From: Kamptonema formosum PCC 10802
Lineage (GTDB): Bacteria; Cyanobacteriota; Cyanobacteriia; Cyanobacteriales; Oscillatoriaceae
Assembly: GCF_000332335.1 (NCBI RefSeq)
Contig: NZ_KB235948.1
Coordinates: 3,925,979 to 3,989,978, forward strand
Direction: 5' to 3'
DNA length: 64,000 nucleotides
Position numbers and translations under genes: made by a program
Notes under the pieces: generated by a model
Told to the model about the DNA's origin: nothing
What the model saw: the letters and a program-made list of their open reading frames with translations, nothing else
Database searches by the model: none
Part shown: positions 34,179 through 44,689 of the stretch, one piece after another
Layout of the letters: each line of letters starts with the position of its first letter
How positions within the stretch are numbered: position 1 is the stretch's first letter

Positions 34179-36548
34179 ATGGAAGGTTTATCCCACATAC
34201 TAGAGATTGCCCAGACCTCAACCCCCAGCGCCTCACTGCAATCCTTTTCCCGAAAAGCCAGCCTTGCGATAGCCCTGATTGGCTGTGCTGTCCTCTTGGG
34301 TTGGATATTCGACATCGCAACCCTCAAAAGCCTCTTGCCCGGACTGGTCAGTATGAAAGCCAACACAGCCATTTGCTTCATTCTCACTGGAGTCTCCTTG
34401 CGGCTGTGGCACTTGGGAAGCCAGCGAGCGGGCCAGCCTCTCGCACGCCGAATCGGATCTGGCTCGGCGGAAAGCGGGAGAAACTCTCTTGCTTCTCCCC
34501 TGTTGCTTGTTTCTTCTTGCTTAGCAATTACCGTCATTCTTATCAGTCTGCTCACCCTGATTCAGTACAGCTTTCAGGCAGACTTTGGCATTGATGAACT
34601 CCTGTTCAAAGACAGCGCCAGCGCAGTTGCAACCTCCGCCCCAGGACGGATGGCACCCAATACCGCCCTGGCTTTTCTCTTGCTAGGCTCTGCCCTACTT
34701 CTGCTGAGTGCGCCCCGCCCCAACTATCTTCCCGCCCAGTTCTTTAGTTTGGGAGCGTTCTTGATTGGCTTCCTGGGTTTCTTAGGCTATGTTTATGGCA
34801 ATACCTATTTTTACAAAGCCGGCTCCTCCTACACAGCAATGGCGGCGCACACAGCCTTTGCCTTCATTTTACTGTGCCTCGGCATTCTCTTTGCCCGTCC
34901 AGACCGGGGCTTGATGGCGCTTATCGCCAGCGATCATGCCGGCGGAATCATGGCCAGACGGCTGTCCCCAGCTGTGACAGCTATTCCGCCAGCTGTGGGC
35001 TATTTAATATTAGCCTGGTATCGCTCGAATGTCTACACTGCCGAAATGGCGATCTCGCTGTTTTGCATCTTGACCGTCATCATTTTCGCCGCCCTGATTT
35101 GGTGGAATGCCAGAGCCCTGGGTATTGTCGATGGCCAGCGCTGGCGAGCGGAAGCCGCCCTCAAACAGGTGAATGAACAGCTAGAAAATAGAGTGGAGGA
35201 TCGCACAGCACAGCTTCTGAAAGCCAACGATGAATTGCAAAAAGAGATCGCCGAGCGCCAGAAAAGCTATAACCTGTTGCAGGCTGTCATTGAAAGCACA
35301 ACCGATGCCATTTTTGTCAAGGATATTGAGGGGCGCTACCTAATGGTTAACGCGGCCAGTGCCCCGATGCTTGGAAAGCCGGTGGGAGAGATTGTCGGGC
35401 GGGAGGACAGCGATTTTTTGCCGCCAGAAGTCGCCCGTAAAGTCAGGGAGATAGACCGGAAAATTCTGACAGAGGGCGCGGAAAAAATCCTTGAAGAAGA
35501 TGTCTCGATAGTGGGAGATAAGCGGACGTATCTCTCTACGAAAAGCGTTTGGCGGGACGCGCAAGGAAATATTATGGGGCTGGTTGGAATTGCGCGGGAC
35601 ATCACCCCCCGCGTACAGGTAGAAGAAGCGCTGCGGCAATCCGAGGCGCGATATCGAGAGCAGGCCACTCAGCTGCAAAAAACTTTACGCGAACTGCAGC
35701 GCACTCAAGCTCAACTGATTCAAACTGAAAAAATCTCCAGTCTGGGGCAGCTGGTTGCCGGTCTCGCCCACGAAATTAATAACCCCATCAATTTCATCTA
35801 CGGCAATATCACTCACGCCAGTCAGTACGCTCAAGACTTGCTCAACCTCATCAACCTCTACATCAAGCACTATCCCAGCCCCGCGCCGGAAATTCAAGCG
35901 GAAATAGAAGCCACTGACCTCGATTTTCTCGCCGAAGACTTGCCCAAACTGCTTTCCTCTATGAAGCTGGGCGCTGACCGCATCCGCGAGCTTGTCGTGT
36001 CCTTGCGCAACTTCTCCCGCTTGGATGAAGCCCAGATGAAGCCGGTGGACATTCACGAAGGAATTGACAGCACCCTGCTGATTTTGCAGCACCGGCTCAA
36101 AGCCAAGACAGAACGTCCCGGCATTGAGGTCATCAAAGAATATGGCAATTTGCCAGAGGTGGAATGTTACCCCGGGCAGCTCAACCAGGTGTTTATGAAT
36201 ATTTTGGCTAATGCCATCGACGCCCTGGAAGAATACAGCCGGCTGCAATTGCTTTCTGAAAACCGGCAGCATCGCAGCACCATCCGTATCCGCACCGAAC
36301 AGATCAACGAGGACTGGATTTCCATCCGAATTGCCGACAGCGGTGCTGGCATTCCAGAGCAAGTCAAGCAGAGACTTTTTGACCCCTTTTTTACCACCAA
36401 GCCGGTCGGCAAAGGCACGGGGTTGGGTCTGTCTATTAGCTATCAGATTGTCGTGGAAAAACACAAGGGGCGGTTGAAGTTCATTTCCGCTCTCGGTGAG
36501 GGGACAGAGTTTGTCATAGAAATTCCCCTCCGGCAACCCTGTGAGTAA
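34179..36548 (+). CDS. Membrane sensor histidine kinase with PAS domain
   Basis: The 789-aa protein has about eight membrane helices in residues 25-310 (for example [19 protein letters not shown] and [20 protein letters not shown]), a coiled-coil linker ([20 protein letters not shown] near 330), a PAS domain (about 360-490; [19 protein letters not shown]), a second coiled coil and a kinase core. The H-box is [11 protein letters not shown] near 528 (phosphorylatable His), the N-box [10 protein letters not shown] near 671, G1 [10 protein letters not shown] near 718 and G2 [11 protein letters not shown] near 743. It lacks a receiver domain, and no response regulator is adjacent, so its partner is elsewhere. 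The ATG at 34179 is preferred over an upstream TTG at 34107. Confidence 0.92.
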   Translation: MEGLSHILEIAQTSTPSASLQSFSRKASLAIALIGCAVLLGWIFDIATLKSLLPGLVSMKANTAICFILTGVSLRLWHLGSQRAGQPLARRIGSGSAESGRNSLASPLLLVSSCLAITVILISLLTLIQYSFQADFGIDELLFKDSASAVATSAPGRMAPNTALAFLLLGSALLLLSAPRPNYLPAQFFSLGAFLIGFLGFLGYVYGNTYFYKAGSSYTAMAAHTAFAFILLCLGILFARPDRGLMALIASDHAGGIMARRLSPAVTAIPPAVGYLILAWYRSNVYTAEMAISLFCILTVIIFAALIWWNARALGIVDGQRWRAEAALKQVNEQLENRVEDRTAQLLKANDELQKEIAERQKSYNLLQAVIESTTDAIFVKDIEGRYLMVNAASAPMLGKPVGEIVGREDSDFLPPEVARKVREIDRKILTEGAEKILEEDVSIVGDKRTYLSTKSVWRDAQGNIMGLVGIARDITPRVQVEEALRQSEARYREQATQLQKTLRELQRTQAQLIQTEKISSLGQLVAGLAHEINNPINFIYGNITHASQYAQDLLNLINLYIKHYPSPAPEIQAEIEATDLDFLAEDLPKLLSSMKLGADRIRELVVSLRNFSRLDEAQMKPVDIHEGIDSTLLILQHRLKAKTERPGIEVIKEYGNLPEVECYPGQLNQVFMNILANAIDALEEYSRLQLLSENRQHRSTIRIRTEQINEDWISIRIADSGAGIPEQVKQRLFDPFFTTKPVGKGTGLGLSISYQIVVEKHKGRLKFISALGEGTEFVIEIPLRQPCE

Positions 36549-36590
36549 AAGTGGGGTGCGTTAATAACGCTTAATAACGCACCCCACCCA
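36549..36590. repeat. GTGGGGTGCGTTA hairpin between convergent genes
   Basis: GTGGGGTGCGTTA and TAACGCACCCCAC flank an A/T-rich loop that itself repeats AATAACGCTT. It starts just after the histidine kinase stop codon and ends at the stop of the minus-strand DUF2358 gene. It is likely to end both transcripts. Related to the hairpin at 28319. Confidence 0.8.
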
Positions 36591-36591
36591 C

Positions 36592-37047
36592 TCAGCTCTC
36601 CCCTCCCTTTCGGATAAATTGCTTCAAAATCTCCCCAGGACTGCGGTCCCAAGTGTCGATATGCTCGTATATCAAGCCATCAGGGTTCAGTTTGTACGTC
36701 GAGTAGCCATTGAAAAACACGCGAGCTTTCCAGGGAACTCGCAAAACCCCGCGAACAGTCCAATTGGCTAAAATCGTGTCCTCCGCTGTCTGATTCACGT
36801 CGTGAAGGTCGAAATACAATTCCGTAAAGAAGAGCTGGCCGTGAAATCGCAGCGTCCAAAAGATAATCCGGTAATTAAATTTCCATTTAAACGTGTTAAC
36901 CGGGTCTTTAAAGTAGATATCGTTCGTGTAGATGTCGTAGGAGATATCTCTCTCAAAAAGCGCCGGCAAGTCCTTTTCGAGCGTCTCCACTACCCCTTTT
37001 ACCTGCAATTGATATTCGCTCACGCCAACCCCCTCACTCTTTAACAT
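36592..37047 (-). CDS. DUF2358 family protein
   Basis: The 151-aa protein has the DUF2358 hallmarks: LEKDLPALFERDISYDIYTNDIYFKDPVN in the N-terminal half (given here in overlapping short pieces: LEKDLPALFERDI, YDIYTNDIYFKDP) and VRGVLRVPWKARVFFNGYS with LIYEHIDTWDRSP near the end. The fold is predicted to be NTF2-like. Homologues occur in cyanobacteria and in plant plastids, which suggests a photosynthetic-lineage role, but no biochemical function is known to me. It has no signal peptide. The start ATG at 37047 could alternatively be a few codons later. Confidence 0.9.
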   Translation of the reverse strand: MLKSEGVGVSEYQLQVKGVVETLEKDLPALFERDISYDIYTNDIYFKDPVNTFKWKFNYRIIFWTLRFHGQLFFTELYFDLHDVNQTAEDTILANWTVRGVLRVPWKARVFFNGYSTYKLNPDGLIYEHIDTWDRSPGEILKQFIRKGGES

Positions 37048-37055
37048 CGCTATTA

Positions 37056-37203
37056 TATAGCAGTTCTAAATGATTTGCGCAACCGCTGGGTGCCCAGAAA
37101 CCCGGTTTCTTAAAGAAACCGGGTTTCTGAAATTTTCCCCTCGTTTCCCCTCCTTCCCAGCCTCAGGCTGGGAACGCCGCTTTTGGAGGCTCTGCCTCCT
37201 AGC
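37056..37203. repeat. Truncated family-2 MITE with REP hairpin, joined to a GTTCCCAGG-type repeat
   Basis: TATAGCAGTTCTAAATGATT (37056-37075) is the family-2 left end seen complete at 63551. The REP hairpin AGAAACCCGG...CCGGGTTTCT is at 37096-37128. The right arm is lost and TTCCCAGCC-TCA-GGCTGGGAA plus GGAGGCTCTGCCTCC follow to 37200. Confidence 0.75.
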
Positions 37204-37223
37204 ACACCTTGGGTAAAATAGTA

Positions 37224-38402
37224 TTAGCCCGGGCCTGAAAAAAGATTGCGAAACACCCCGATCGAACGCCGCAAAAGTTCGGAAGCGGGATATTTCAAGG
37301 AGCGAGGCGGTAAAATCTCTGCTCCTGGTAGCGTCAGCTGCGCAACAGAAGGAAATTCTGCCGCATCTTTATAAGGACCGGCTCGCAACACCTTCCCCAG
37401 AGCGCCGCCATCCTCTCGCAAACCTTCATAAAAAAACAGCACCTCCCCTTGAATCCCGCGAGAGCGATTGTACTCAATCGCCCGCAACAAATACTCGGGG
37501 CTAATCCGGTACGAACCCAGCTTTATCAAAATGCCGGGAGCGAGCTTTAGCCGCTGTTCAGGCGCAAACTGCTCGCTCACCAGCCGGTCGATAATACTTT
37601 TATAACTATTAAAGTCGCGGCGATATACCTGCGGGTGGATAATATCCACCAGCCCCCGCTCAACCCAACCTTTCGAGTCTTGCAGGTATTCATCCAGACT
37701 CCACTTGTAGATACTCGGAGCCAGCGACACAATTAAATTTGGCTTGGCGCTCTTGACTTCTCGGTAAAGATGTGCTAAAAAATCTGTAAGAATATCCGCA
37801 CGCCACTGCACCCATTGCGGGTCTTTGGGGTTGTGCGGCGGATTGCAATTAAACGCCTTGCAGTAGCGATCCACAGTTGCCGAGTCGTAACCCCCTTCGC
37901 AGGGAAACGCCGGCATTCGGTCATCTCCTTGAATGCCGTCAATGTCGTAATTGCTGGCAACTTCCACCACCAAACTCAAGAGGAATTTCTGCACCTCCGG
38001 ATCGAGGGCGTTCATCCACTCAAAGCCATTCTTTTTCAGCAGCTTGCCGGTGATATCGCGAGCCGCCCACTCCGGTTTTTTGGCCAGCATGTGACCGCCA
38101 TTCAGATTGTAGGAACTGGCGAATCCGTATTCAAACCAGGGTATCACAGCCAGGCGGTGCCGGCCAGCCTCTTCAATCAATTCTGCCAAAGGATCGCGAC
38201 CGGCATAAAGCGGGTCAATCTCCACCCCAAACGTCTCCCGCATCACTGGACTGGGATAGAGAGTGCGAGCCTTATTCCAAACCACGGGAAACACCACATT
38301 AAATCCCGTATCGGCGAGGAAGTCCATCGCCTCAGCAATTCTTTGCCTTGACGTGAGAACCTTACTGTCAGTATTCGTCAGCCAAACGCCGCGCGTTTCC
38401 AT
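37224..38402 (-). CDS. Family-10 (GHL10/DUF187-type) glycoside hydrolase-like protein
   Basis: The 392-aa protein has the GHL10 opening ETRGVWLTNTDSKVL at residues 2-16, then GFNVVFPVVWNKARTLYPS near 33-51, IPWFEYGF near 88 and YDIDGIQGDDRM near 152-163, where acidic residues sit at barrel strand ends. VDIIHPQVYRRDF near 245 is also typical. The family is a TIM barrel related to glycoside hydrolases and acts on unknown carbohydrate, possibly cell-wall or sheath polymers. Unlike many members it has no signal peptide from this ATG. An upstream in-frame leader was not found. It lies downstream of secF on the same strand, 56 nt away. Confidence 0.88.
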   Translation of the reverse strand: METRGVWLTNTDSKVLTSRQRIAEAMDFLADTGFNVVFPVVWNKARTLYPSPVMRETFGVEIDPLYAGRDPLAELIEEAGRHRLAVIPWFEYGFASSYNLNGGHMLAKKPEWAARDITGKLLKKNGFEWMNALDPEVQKFLLSLVVEVASNYDIDGIQGDDRMPAFPCEGGYDSATVDRYCKAFNCNPPHNPKDPQWVQWRADILTDFLAHLYREVKSAKPNLIVSLAPSIYKWSLDEYLQDSKGWVERGLVDIIHPQVYRRDFNSYKSIIDRLVSEQFAPEQRLKLAPGILIKLGSYRISPEYLLRAIEYNRSRGIQGEVLFFYEGLREDGGALGKVLRAGPYKDAAEFPSVAQLTLPGAEILPPRSLKYPASELLRRSIGVFRNLFSGPG

Positions 38403-38458
38403 AGTTTTGCCATCCAGAAAATGGGGGGATGGGGAATCTCCCCCTCTCCCCCTCTAAC

Positions 38459-39442
38459 CTAAGCTTTATCCGATTGAGCGGATATTTCAGGAGGTTCTGG
38501 CCCGCCTGCCGGCACGGGAATAGCCTGACCCGTGCGCTCTCGCCACCACGCCAGCAGCGTACTGGCAATAAAAATGCTCGAATAAGCGCCGGCAGTGAAG
38601 CCAATAATCAGAGCCAGGGCAAAATATTTCAGCGTTTCCCCCCCAAACAGAAAGATAGAAAATAGCGTCAGCAGTACGGTGAGGGTCGTGTTGATCGAGC
38701 GGGTGAGCGTTTGATTCACCGCATCATCAACAATCTGGTTAATGTGCTGGTTTGGATGGAGGTTAATCACCTCCCGCACCCGGTCGTAGATCACCACCGT
38801 ATCGTTAACCGAGAACCCGATAATTGTGAGCAGGGCGACGATAAACAAGCTGTCCACTTCCACGCCCAGCACCAAGCCGAGAATCGAAAAAATGCCAACC
38901 GTAATCAAAACGTCGTGGAACAGGGCCACGAAGGCAAAAAAGGCGTAATCTAGCTGGAACCGAAACGTCAGGTAAACCGTGATGCCGGCGAAAGAGACAA
39001 TCACCGCCAGCAGCCCAGAGGCAAAAATCTGACCTCCCAGAGTCGGGCCAACCGTGTCAATTTTGGTTTTCTTCGGGTCAAAGGCACCAATTTTTTCACT
39101 CAGCGCCGTTTGCAGCTGGGTGCGCCGCTCCACATCTAATGTTTTTGTGCGGATCGAAACGGCATATCGGTCTACCACTTGGATGCTGCTGTTGGCCAAC
39201 CCCTGGGCGTCCATCACTTGCCGGACGGCGGCGAGATCGATCGGGCGAGCGCAATTGTTGGGTTTTGTGCAGTCGAGCTCAAACTCCAGCCGCGTCCCGC
39301 CGATGAAATCCAGACTGGGACGCAGGGGGGCGCGGATATCTGGCCGCGTCCAAGAAATGGCCATCGCAATCAGCCCGCTGAGGATGATGGCTGCAGACAG
39401 CGCCCACCAAAACGAGCGCTGTTTGATCACATTCAATTTCAT
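38459..39442 (-). CDS. secF: Protein translocase subunit SecF
   Basis: SecF forms with SecD the RND-type accessory complex that uses proton motive force to pull preproteins through SecYEG. The 327-aa protein shows the first membrane helix ([20 protein letters not shown]), the conserved [13 protein letters not shown] near 43-55, and five further helices including [20 protein letters not shown] and [16 protein letters not shown] near 208-223. The ribosome-binding site GGAGG lies 7-12 nt before the ATG at 39442. SecD ends 14 nt upstream, so the two are co-transcribed. The C-terminus ([20 protein letters not shown]) is a short soluble tail. Confidence 0.96.
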   Translation of the reverse strand: MKLNVIKQRSFWWALSAAIILSGLIAMAISWTRPDIRAPLRPSLDFIGGTRLEFELDCTKPNNCARPIDLAAVRQVMDAQGLANSSIQVVDRYAVSIRTKTLDVERRTQLQTALSEKIGAFDPKKTKIDTVGPTLGGQIFASGLLAVIVSFAGITVYLTFRFQLDYAFFAFVALFHDVLITVGIFSILGLVLGVEVDSLFIVALLTIIGFSVNDTVVIYDRVREVINLHPNQHINQIVDDAVNQTLTRSINTTLTVLLTLFSIFLFGGETLKYFALALIIGFTAGAYSSIFIASTLLAWWRERTGQAIPVPAGGPEPPEISAQSDKA

Positions 39443-39456
39443 CTGGCTGCCTCCGC

Positions 39457-40872
39457 CTAAGATTTAGTTGCCACCGGCAGGTTGGGACAAAAGAGTTGCG
39501 GTTTGCGCAACTCTGGAAAGCCGAGGGCGAATAACAGCAGGGTGCGACTGCAGGTAATGGCGGTAAACATACTCACCGCCACCCCCAGTCCGAGAGTCAG
39601 GGCAAAGCCCTTCACCAGACCGGTTCCCAGCCAGAACAGCGCCGCACAGGCAATCACCGTCGTCACGTTGCCGTCTAGAATGCTGGAGAAGGCGCGGTAA
39701 AAACCGGACTCAACCGAGCGGTACAGCGTCTTGCCGGTTCGCAGTTCTTCCCTTGTGCGCTCAAAAATCAGCACGTTGGCGTCAACCGCCATGCCGATGC
39801 TGAGGATAAAACCGGCAATTCCTGGCAAAGTCAGGGTGACGCCCAGCAGCGCAAAACTGGCCATTGTCAGCAGGGCGTAGATTGTCAGCGCCACATCCGC
39901 GATCAGCCCGGGCAGCCGGTAGTAGACTCCCATGAATACCAGCACCAACGCTAGCCCGCCAATCCCGGCATAGATGCTGCGCTTGATGCTGTCTCGTCCC
40001 AGCGTCGCGCCCACAGTGCGGTTTTCCACAATTTCCACCGGCACCGGCAGCGCCCCGCCCCGCAGCTGCACCCCCAGTTCGTTGGCGGATTCTGCGGTAA
40101 AGTTGCCGGTAATCACCGCCCTGCCGCCGGTGATGCCGGTTTGCGCAAATTCCGGCCCGACTACGGGAGCGCTTATCAGCTTATTATCGAGGAAAATGCC
40201 AATTCGGCGTCCTGTGCCGGCCAGATTTTTGGTCAGCTCCGCAAATTTTTCGCCCCCCTCGGCATCAAAGTTGAGGCCCACCTCCCAGCGGTTGCCGGCT
40301 GATGTCGGTTGAGCGTAGGCATCTTTGAGGTTTTTGCCGGTTAATCCCACGCTTTCATAGAGTTTGGTGGAGAGCGCCTCTACTTGCTCATTTTTCTGTT
40401 TGAGAGCGGCTTCGTTTTGTGCCACTGCCGCTGCGTCTCCCTTCCCTTCCAACTCCGCCTGTTTGGACAGTAATTGCTGGAATTCTTGCTTTCTGACATC
40501 CAATTCAGCTGTCAGTTCCCCATTGTTTGTTTCTTTGCGGAACTCCAGCTGCGCCGTGCCGCCGAGCACGCGCTCTGCCTGTTGGGGGTCGCTCACCCCG
40601 GGCAGCTGCACGAGAATTTGATCTGAACCGGATGTCTGGACTAAGGCTTCCGACACGCCCAGCCCGTTCACCCGATTTTCTACCACCTTTTGAACCGCTT
40701 CCAAAACGCGAGCGTCAATTGTTTTCACCTGTTCGGAAGGTTTCACCTGAATGGTCAGCTGCGACCCTCCCTGCAGGTCCAGCCCCAGCCGGATCGGAAC
40801 CGTAGCCAGCACCGCTATTGCGGCGATTGCCAGGACGGCGATTAATGCCATTAATGAAGTCTGTTTTTGCAT
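39457..40872 (-). CDS. secD: Protein translocase subunit SecD
   Basis: The 471-aa protein has the SecD pattern: N-terminal membrane helix ([20 protein letters not shown]), [16 protein letters not shown] near 28-43, the large periplasmic domain with [20 protein letters not shown], and five C-terminal helices with [21 protein letters not shown] near 354-373 (quoted in parts: [17 protein letters not shown]). The Asp and Arg residues of the proton path are kept ([14 protein letters not shown]). It is followed by secF. A heptamer-rich spacer separates it from pdhB upstream; pdhB-secD-secF linkage is common in cyanobacteria. Confidence 0.96.
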   Translation of the reverse strand: MQKQTSLMALIAVLAIAAIAVLATVPIRLGLDLQGGSQLTIQVKPSEQVKTIDARVLEAVQKVVENRVNGLGVSEALVQTSGSDQILVQLPGVSDPQQAERVLGGTAQLEFRKETNNGELTAELDVRKQEFQQLLSKQAELEGKGDAAAVAQNEAALKQKNEQVEALSTKLYESVGLTGKNLKDAYAQPTSAGNRWEVGLNFDAEGGEKFAELTKNLAGTGRRIGIFLDNKLISAPVVGPEFAQTGITGGRAVITGNFTAESANELGVQLRGGALPVPVEIVENRTVGATLGRDSIKRSIYAGIGGLALVLVFMGVYYRLPGLIADVALTIYALLTMASFALLGVTLTLPGIAGFILSIGMAVDANVLIFERTREELRTGKTLYRSVESGFYRAFSSILDGNVTTVIACAALFWLGTGLVKGFALTLGLGVAVSMFTAITCSRTLLLFALGFPELRKPQLFCPNLPVATKS

Positions 40873-40881
40873 GCTCCCAAC

Positions 40882-41136
40882 CGATTTTAGATTTTAGATT
40901 TTAGATTTTAGATTTTAGATTTTAGATTTTAGATTTTAGATTTCATCCAAAACCCTCCCACCAAAATCTCTCAATTTTAGATTTTAGCTTTCTGATTTTA
41001 GATTCTTTCCTTCTCTTTTTCATCCAAAATCCCCATCCAAAATCCAAAATCTCTTTCTCTTAGATTTTAGCTTTTAGCTTTTAGATTTCCCACTTCTCTT
41101 TTCAATCCAAAATCCAAAATCCAAAATCCAAAATCT
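40882..41136. repeat. Heptanucleotide repeats (GATTTTA)n and (ATCCAAA)n between pdhB and secD
   Basis: GATTTTA is repeated about eight times in 40882-40941; shorter runs of the same unit lie at 40975 and 41058. ATCCAAA runs lie at 41030-41048 and 41104-41135. The two units are near-complementary, so the spacer can fold on itself. No gene is present. Confidence 0.9.
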
Positions 41137-41137
41137 C

Positions 41138-42121
41138 TTAAACTCGCAGGCCCACCATTTTCCGCACCGCTTCCACAATTTGCTCGGGCTGCACGATTGT
41201 CAGGCGTTCCAGGGTGCCGTTGTAAGGCGTTGGAATATCCTGAGAGGACAGCCGCAGCACCGGCGCATCCAGCTCGTCAAACAGCCGGTCGTTAATCGAG
41301 GCAATGACTTCCGCCGCAATGCCGCCGGTTTTCATGCACTCCTCCACCACAATCACCCGGTGGGTTTTGCGGATGGAGGCACCGATGGTCTCAAAGTCAA
41401 GGGGTTTGAGGGAAATCAGGTCGATCACTTCCGGGTCGAAGCCCTCCTTTTCCAGCGTTTTCACTGCTTGCGTGACGTGGTGGCGCATGCGGGAATAGGT
41501 GAGGATTGTGACATCTTTGCCTTTGCGCACCACTTCCGCCTTGTCCAGGGGCAGCAGGTACTCTTCCTCAGGCAGGTCTTCTTTGAGGTTGTACAGGAGG
41601 ACGTGCTCGAAGAACAGCACCGGATTTTCGTCGCGGATGGCGGATTTTAGCAGACCTTTGGCGTTGTAGGGAGTCGAGCAGGCGACGATTTTCAAACCCG
41701 GAACCGCCTGGAAGTATGCTTCTAGGCGCTGGGAGTGCTCTGCCCCCAGCTGCCGCCCCACACCCCCCGGACCGCGAATCACCATTGGGATTTTGAAGTT
41801 GCCGCCGGAAGTATAGCGCAACATGCCGGCATTGTTGGAAATTTGGTTGAAGGCGAGCAGCAGGAAGCCCATATTCATGCCTTCGATAATGGGCCGCAGG
41901 CCACTCATTGCCGCTCCCACCGCCATGCCGGTGAAGCTATTTTCGGCGATCGGCGTGTCCAGAACCCGCAGTTCGCCATATTTTTTGTATAAGTCTTTTG
42001 TGACTTTATAGGAGCCCCCGTAGTGGCCCACGTCTTCGCCGAGGACGAATACGGTTGGGTCGCGCTCCATTTCTTCATCTATGGCTGCCCGGAGGGCGTT
42101 AAAGAAAAGCGTTTCGGCCAT
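41138..42121 (-). CDS. pdhB: Pyruvate dehydrogenase E1 component, beta subunit
   Basis: PdhB pairs with PdhA to form the thiamine-diphosphate-dependent E1 that decarboxylates pyruvate and passes the acetyl group to lipoyl-E2. The 327-aa length and motifs are typical: [20 protein letters not shown] at 10-29, [35 protein letters not shown] near 54-71 (catalytic Glu), [20 protein letters not shown] near 111-130, and [16 protein letters not shown] near 255. The ATG at 42121 is clear. As usual in cyanobacteria, secD and secF follow on the same strand; E1 alpha and E2 are elsewhere. Confidence 0.97.
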   Translation of the reverse strand: MAETLFFNALRAAIDEEMERDPTVFVLGEDVGHYGGSYKVTKDLYKKYGELRVLDTPIAENSFTGMAVGAAMSGLRPIIEGMNMGFLLLAFNQISNNAGMLRYTSGGNFKIPMVIRGPGGVGRQLGAEHSQRLEAYFQAVPGLKIVACSTPYNAKGLLKSAIRDENPVLFFEHVLLYNLKEDLPEEEYLLPLDKAEVVRKGKDVTILTYSRMRHHVTQAVKTLEKEGFDPEVIDLISLKPLDFETIGASIRKTHRVIVVEECMKTGGIAAEVIASINDRLFDELDAPVLRLSSQDIPTPYNGTLERLTIVQPEQIVEAVRKMVGLRV

Positions 42122-42153
42122 TTTCTAAGCAGTTTAATTGGTCAAACTCCTAT

Positions 42154-42250
42154 TATAGCAATAAACAGTCAGTTTAGGGGATTTTGGATGCAAGGATTTG
42201 GGATGCAAGGATTTGGGATTGGGGATACAAAGATGCAAGGATTGGGGATG
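42154..42250. repeat. Solo family-1 MITE end plus GGATTTGGGATGCAA repeats
   Basis: TATAGCAATAAACAGTCAGT at 42154-42173 equals the left terminus of the element at 63751, without a matching right end. It is followed by GGATGCAAGGATTTG repeats to about 42250. They lie between the starts/ends of pdhB and the WD40 gene. Confidence 0.7.
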
Positions 42251-42284
42251 AATTGCTTCTGCCCCACGCCCGATGCCCCATACC

Positions 42285-43280
42285 CTATGCCCGCCAAATC
42301 TTGAGGGTGCCGTCCCCACTGCCACTGACCAGGGTGCGGCCATCGGGACTGAAGGCGACCGTCATCACTGCGTGTGACTGCTGGGAGTCTCCCGTGAGGG
42401 TGTGCAGTCGCTCCCCTGTGCCGGTGTCCCAAATCGCTGTGGTGCCGTCCCCGCTGCCACTGGCGACTGTCTGGCCTTTCGGGCTGAAGGCGACGGCATA
42501 AACCGCATCGGCATGACCTTTCAGGGTGTGGCATTCCGTGCCTGCCGGCAGGTGCCACAGCTTGACTGTCCTGTCCCCACTGCCGGTGGCCAGCATCTCG
42601 CCGCCCGGGCTGATGGCGGCGGAGTAAACGGCGTCCGCATGGCCACTGAGGGTGTGCGACTGCTGGAACCCGCCGGCACTGAGCTGCCAGAGTTTGACGC
42701 TGCTGTCCCGGTGACCGCTGGCCAGAAGTTTGCCGTCGGGGCTGACCGCCACAGCGTTCACCGGCGCAGATGGCTCGCAGGCGCTGCCCAGCAGCACGCC
42801 GGTGCGCACCTGCCAGAGGTGGAGGGTTCCCCCACTGCCACCGCCGGCTCCGGAGGGCCCAGAGCGGGCCGGTGTGGCAAATACGGTATCGGAAAAGGAG
42901 TCATCGCTGCCCGAAATCAGGGTTTGGCCATCGGGGGTGAAGGCGAGGCCGGTGACTCGCCCGCCCCCCCGGAGGCTGCGCAGCGGCGATCCTTGCGGTC
43001 GCCGGTACGCGCCGGAGGGCAGCTGCCACAGATCGACGGTGCCGTCAGGAGCGCCAATTGCCAGAATCTGGCCATCGGGACTGATGGCAGCGGCGTTGAC
43101 GCCTAAGGGATAGCCAAACAGGCTGTGCAGCCGTTCGCCTGTTTCCAAGTGCCACAGCTTGACGGCACTGTCGCAGCTGCCGCTGACCAGAATCTGGCCG
43201 TCGGGGCTGAATGCCAGACCGGCCACTGGGCCTGAACGTTCGGAAATGGTGCGAATTAGTTGGGCGTTTTGCCAAGACAT
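42285..43280 (-). CDS. WD40 repeat protein, single seven-bladed propeller
   Basis: The 331-aa protein is made of seven WD units of the form VxAVAFSPDGQxLxSGSGDGTVKLWxL, the right number for one closed beta-propeller and no other domain. The third unit carries an insert of about 20 residues rich in Ser/Gly/Pro (DTVFATPARSGPSGAGGGSG). It has no signal peptide, membrane helix or kinase domain, unlike the larger WD40 proteins common in cyanobacteria, so it is likely a cytoplasmic interaction scaffold. The partner is unknown. MSWQNAQLIRTI at the start is complete. Confidence 0.9.
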   Translation of the reverse strand: MSWQNAQLIRTISERSGPVAGLAFSPDGQILVSGSCDSAVKLWHLETGERLHSLFGYPLGVNAAAISPDGQILAIGAPDGTVDLWQLPSGAYRRPQGSPLRSLRGGGRVTGLAFTPDGQTLISGSDDSFSDTVFATPARSGPSGAGGGSGGTLHLWQVRTGVLLGSACEPSAPVNAVAVSPDGKLLASGHRDSSVKLWQLSAGGFQQSHTLSGHADAVYSAAISPGGEMLATGSGDRTVKLWHLPAGTECHTLKGHADAVYAVAFSPKGQTVASGSGDGTTAIWDTGTGERLHTLTGDSQQSHAVMTVAFSPDGRTLVSGSGDGTLKIWRA

Positions 43281-43451
43281 GGGGATAGGGATCGCCGGTG
43301 CGTCTGCTTAAATGGTGGGGTGTGTCAGGTGGGCTGCGCCCCAATCGCCGCACCCGATCGATAATTTGATTCTAATCAGGATTTAGACGGATTTTACAGG
43401 AACTCGCCCAGCAGTCGCGCCGAAACAGCGCGGCTTTTCCTGGGGGGTGAG

Positions 43452-44450
43452 TCAGGCGTGGCGCTTTTGGTGCCACTGCCATGCGTGAGCCACAATTTCA
43501 CTTAAGTTGGGGTACTCCGGACGCCAGCCCAAGATGTTTCTGGCTCTGTCGCTGCTGCCTACGAGCACCGGCGGATCGCCCGCGCGCCGCTCGCACTCCA
43601 CCGTTTTAATCTCCCGTCCGGTTACCGACCGGGCTGTTTCTATCACTTCTCTGACAGAAAAGCCACTGCCATTTCCCAAGTTAAATACTTCACTTTTTCC
43701 ACCTTTCAACAAATACTCTATCCCCAAAACATGGGCGGATGCCAGATCGTTGACGTGAATGTAGTCTCGAATGCAAGTGCCATCTGGGTTGGGGTAATCC
43801 GTGCCAAAAATCGAGATGGATTCCCGTTTGCCCAGGGCTGCTAGCAACAGCAGCGGAATCAGGTGAGTTTCTGGCGCGTGGTCCTCCCCCAGCAACCCGC
43901 TCGGATCGGCACCGGCAGCATTAAAGTAGCGGAAACAAACTGATTTTAAGTTGTGCGCGACATCAAAATCAGATAGAATTCGCTCCACCATCCACTTGCT
44001 CCTGGCGTAGGGACTGATGGGATTTTCGGGATGCTCTTCCGGAATGGGAAGGATGCTGGGAATTCCGTAGAGGGCGCAAGTGGAAGAAAACACCAGTTTG
44101 TCCACTCCCGCTGCCTGCATCGCTTCCAGAAGCGTTAAAGTGCCGGTGACGTTATTGCGGTAGTATTTGCCCGGATGGTTGACGGACTCACCGACAGCAA
44201 TATAAGCAGCAAAGTGCATTACCGCTGCAATCGGGTGCTCCGCAAACAGCCGGTCGAGCAAGGCGCGGTCGTTCGTATCCCCCTCAATCAGCTCGACCTG
44301 CAGCACCTTATCTACAATATCCCGGTGCCCGTACTCCAGGTTGTCCAGAATGACCACCGGATAGCCGGCGCGTTGCAGCGCCAGCACTGCATGGCAGCCA
44401 ATATATCCGGCTCCACCCGTTACTAAAATCGTTGGTTTAACTTGTGACAC
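43452..44450 (-). CDS. galE: UDP-glucose 4-epimerase GalE
   Basis: GalE interconverts UDP-glucose and UDP-galactose using tightly bound NAD. The 332-aa protein has the Rossmann glycine motif VTGGAGYIGCHAVLALQ at 10-26, catalytic YARSKWMVE near 147-155 (Tyr-x-x-x-Lys), Ser in SSTCALYG near 122, and the substrate region FRYFNAAGADPSGLLGEDH. NPDGTCIRDYIHVNDLA and NLGNGSGFSV are also typical. It opens a surface-polysaccharide region and would supply UDP-galactose to the nearby glycosyltransferases. Confidence 0.96.
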   Translation of the reverse strand: MSQVKPTILVTGGAGYIGCHAVLALQRAGYPVVILDNLEYGHRDIVDKVLQVELIEGDTNDRALLDRLFAEHPIAAVMHFAAYIAVGESVNHPGKYYRNNVTGTLTLLEAMQAAGVDKLVFSSTCALYGIPSILPIPEEHPENPISPYARSKWMVERILSDFDVAHNLKSVCFRYFNAAGADPSGLLGEDHAPETHLIPLLLLAALGKRESISIFGTDYPNPDGTCIRDYIHVNDLASAHVLGIEYLLKGGKSEVFNLGNGSGFSVREVIETARSVTGREIKTVECERRAGDPPVLVGSSDRARNILGWRPEYPNLSEIVAHAWQWHQKRHA

Positions 44451-44480
44451 TTTTAATCCGTTGCAATTGATTTGAGTTAA

Positions 44481-44579
44481 TATACTAGCGCTTCTAAATG
44501 ATTCGTACCAGCAAGAGATGGGGCAGCCACGGGGGGACTGCCCCTACAGTTACTGTTCAAATGATTTAGAGGCGCTATA
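44481..44579. mobile_element. MITE-like element, TATAGC family 2
   Basis: The left end TAGCGCTTCTAAATGATTCG and right end AAATGATTTAGAGGCGCTATA-type form terminal inverted repeats with TATA at both borders. The interior carries GGGCAGCC...GGGGACTGCCCC instead of the REP hairpin. Confidence 0.75.
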
Positions 44580-44689
44580 GAATCTTTGCCGGCACCTGAG
44601 GAGCAGTCCCTGATGTTCTGTTTCCTCCCCTCATCCCAAAGTGCCGGCGGTGACAGGGGTGAGGAGTAGCAGCCGTGCGACACTTCGGT

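Noticed and set aside
42402-43106. 234-codon plus-strand frame inside the WD40 gene
   Set aside because: Antisense shadow of repeated WD units; its repetitive composition follows from the opposite strand.
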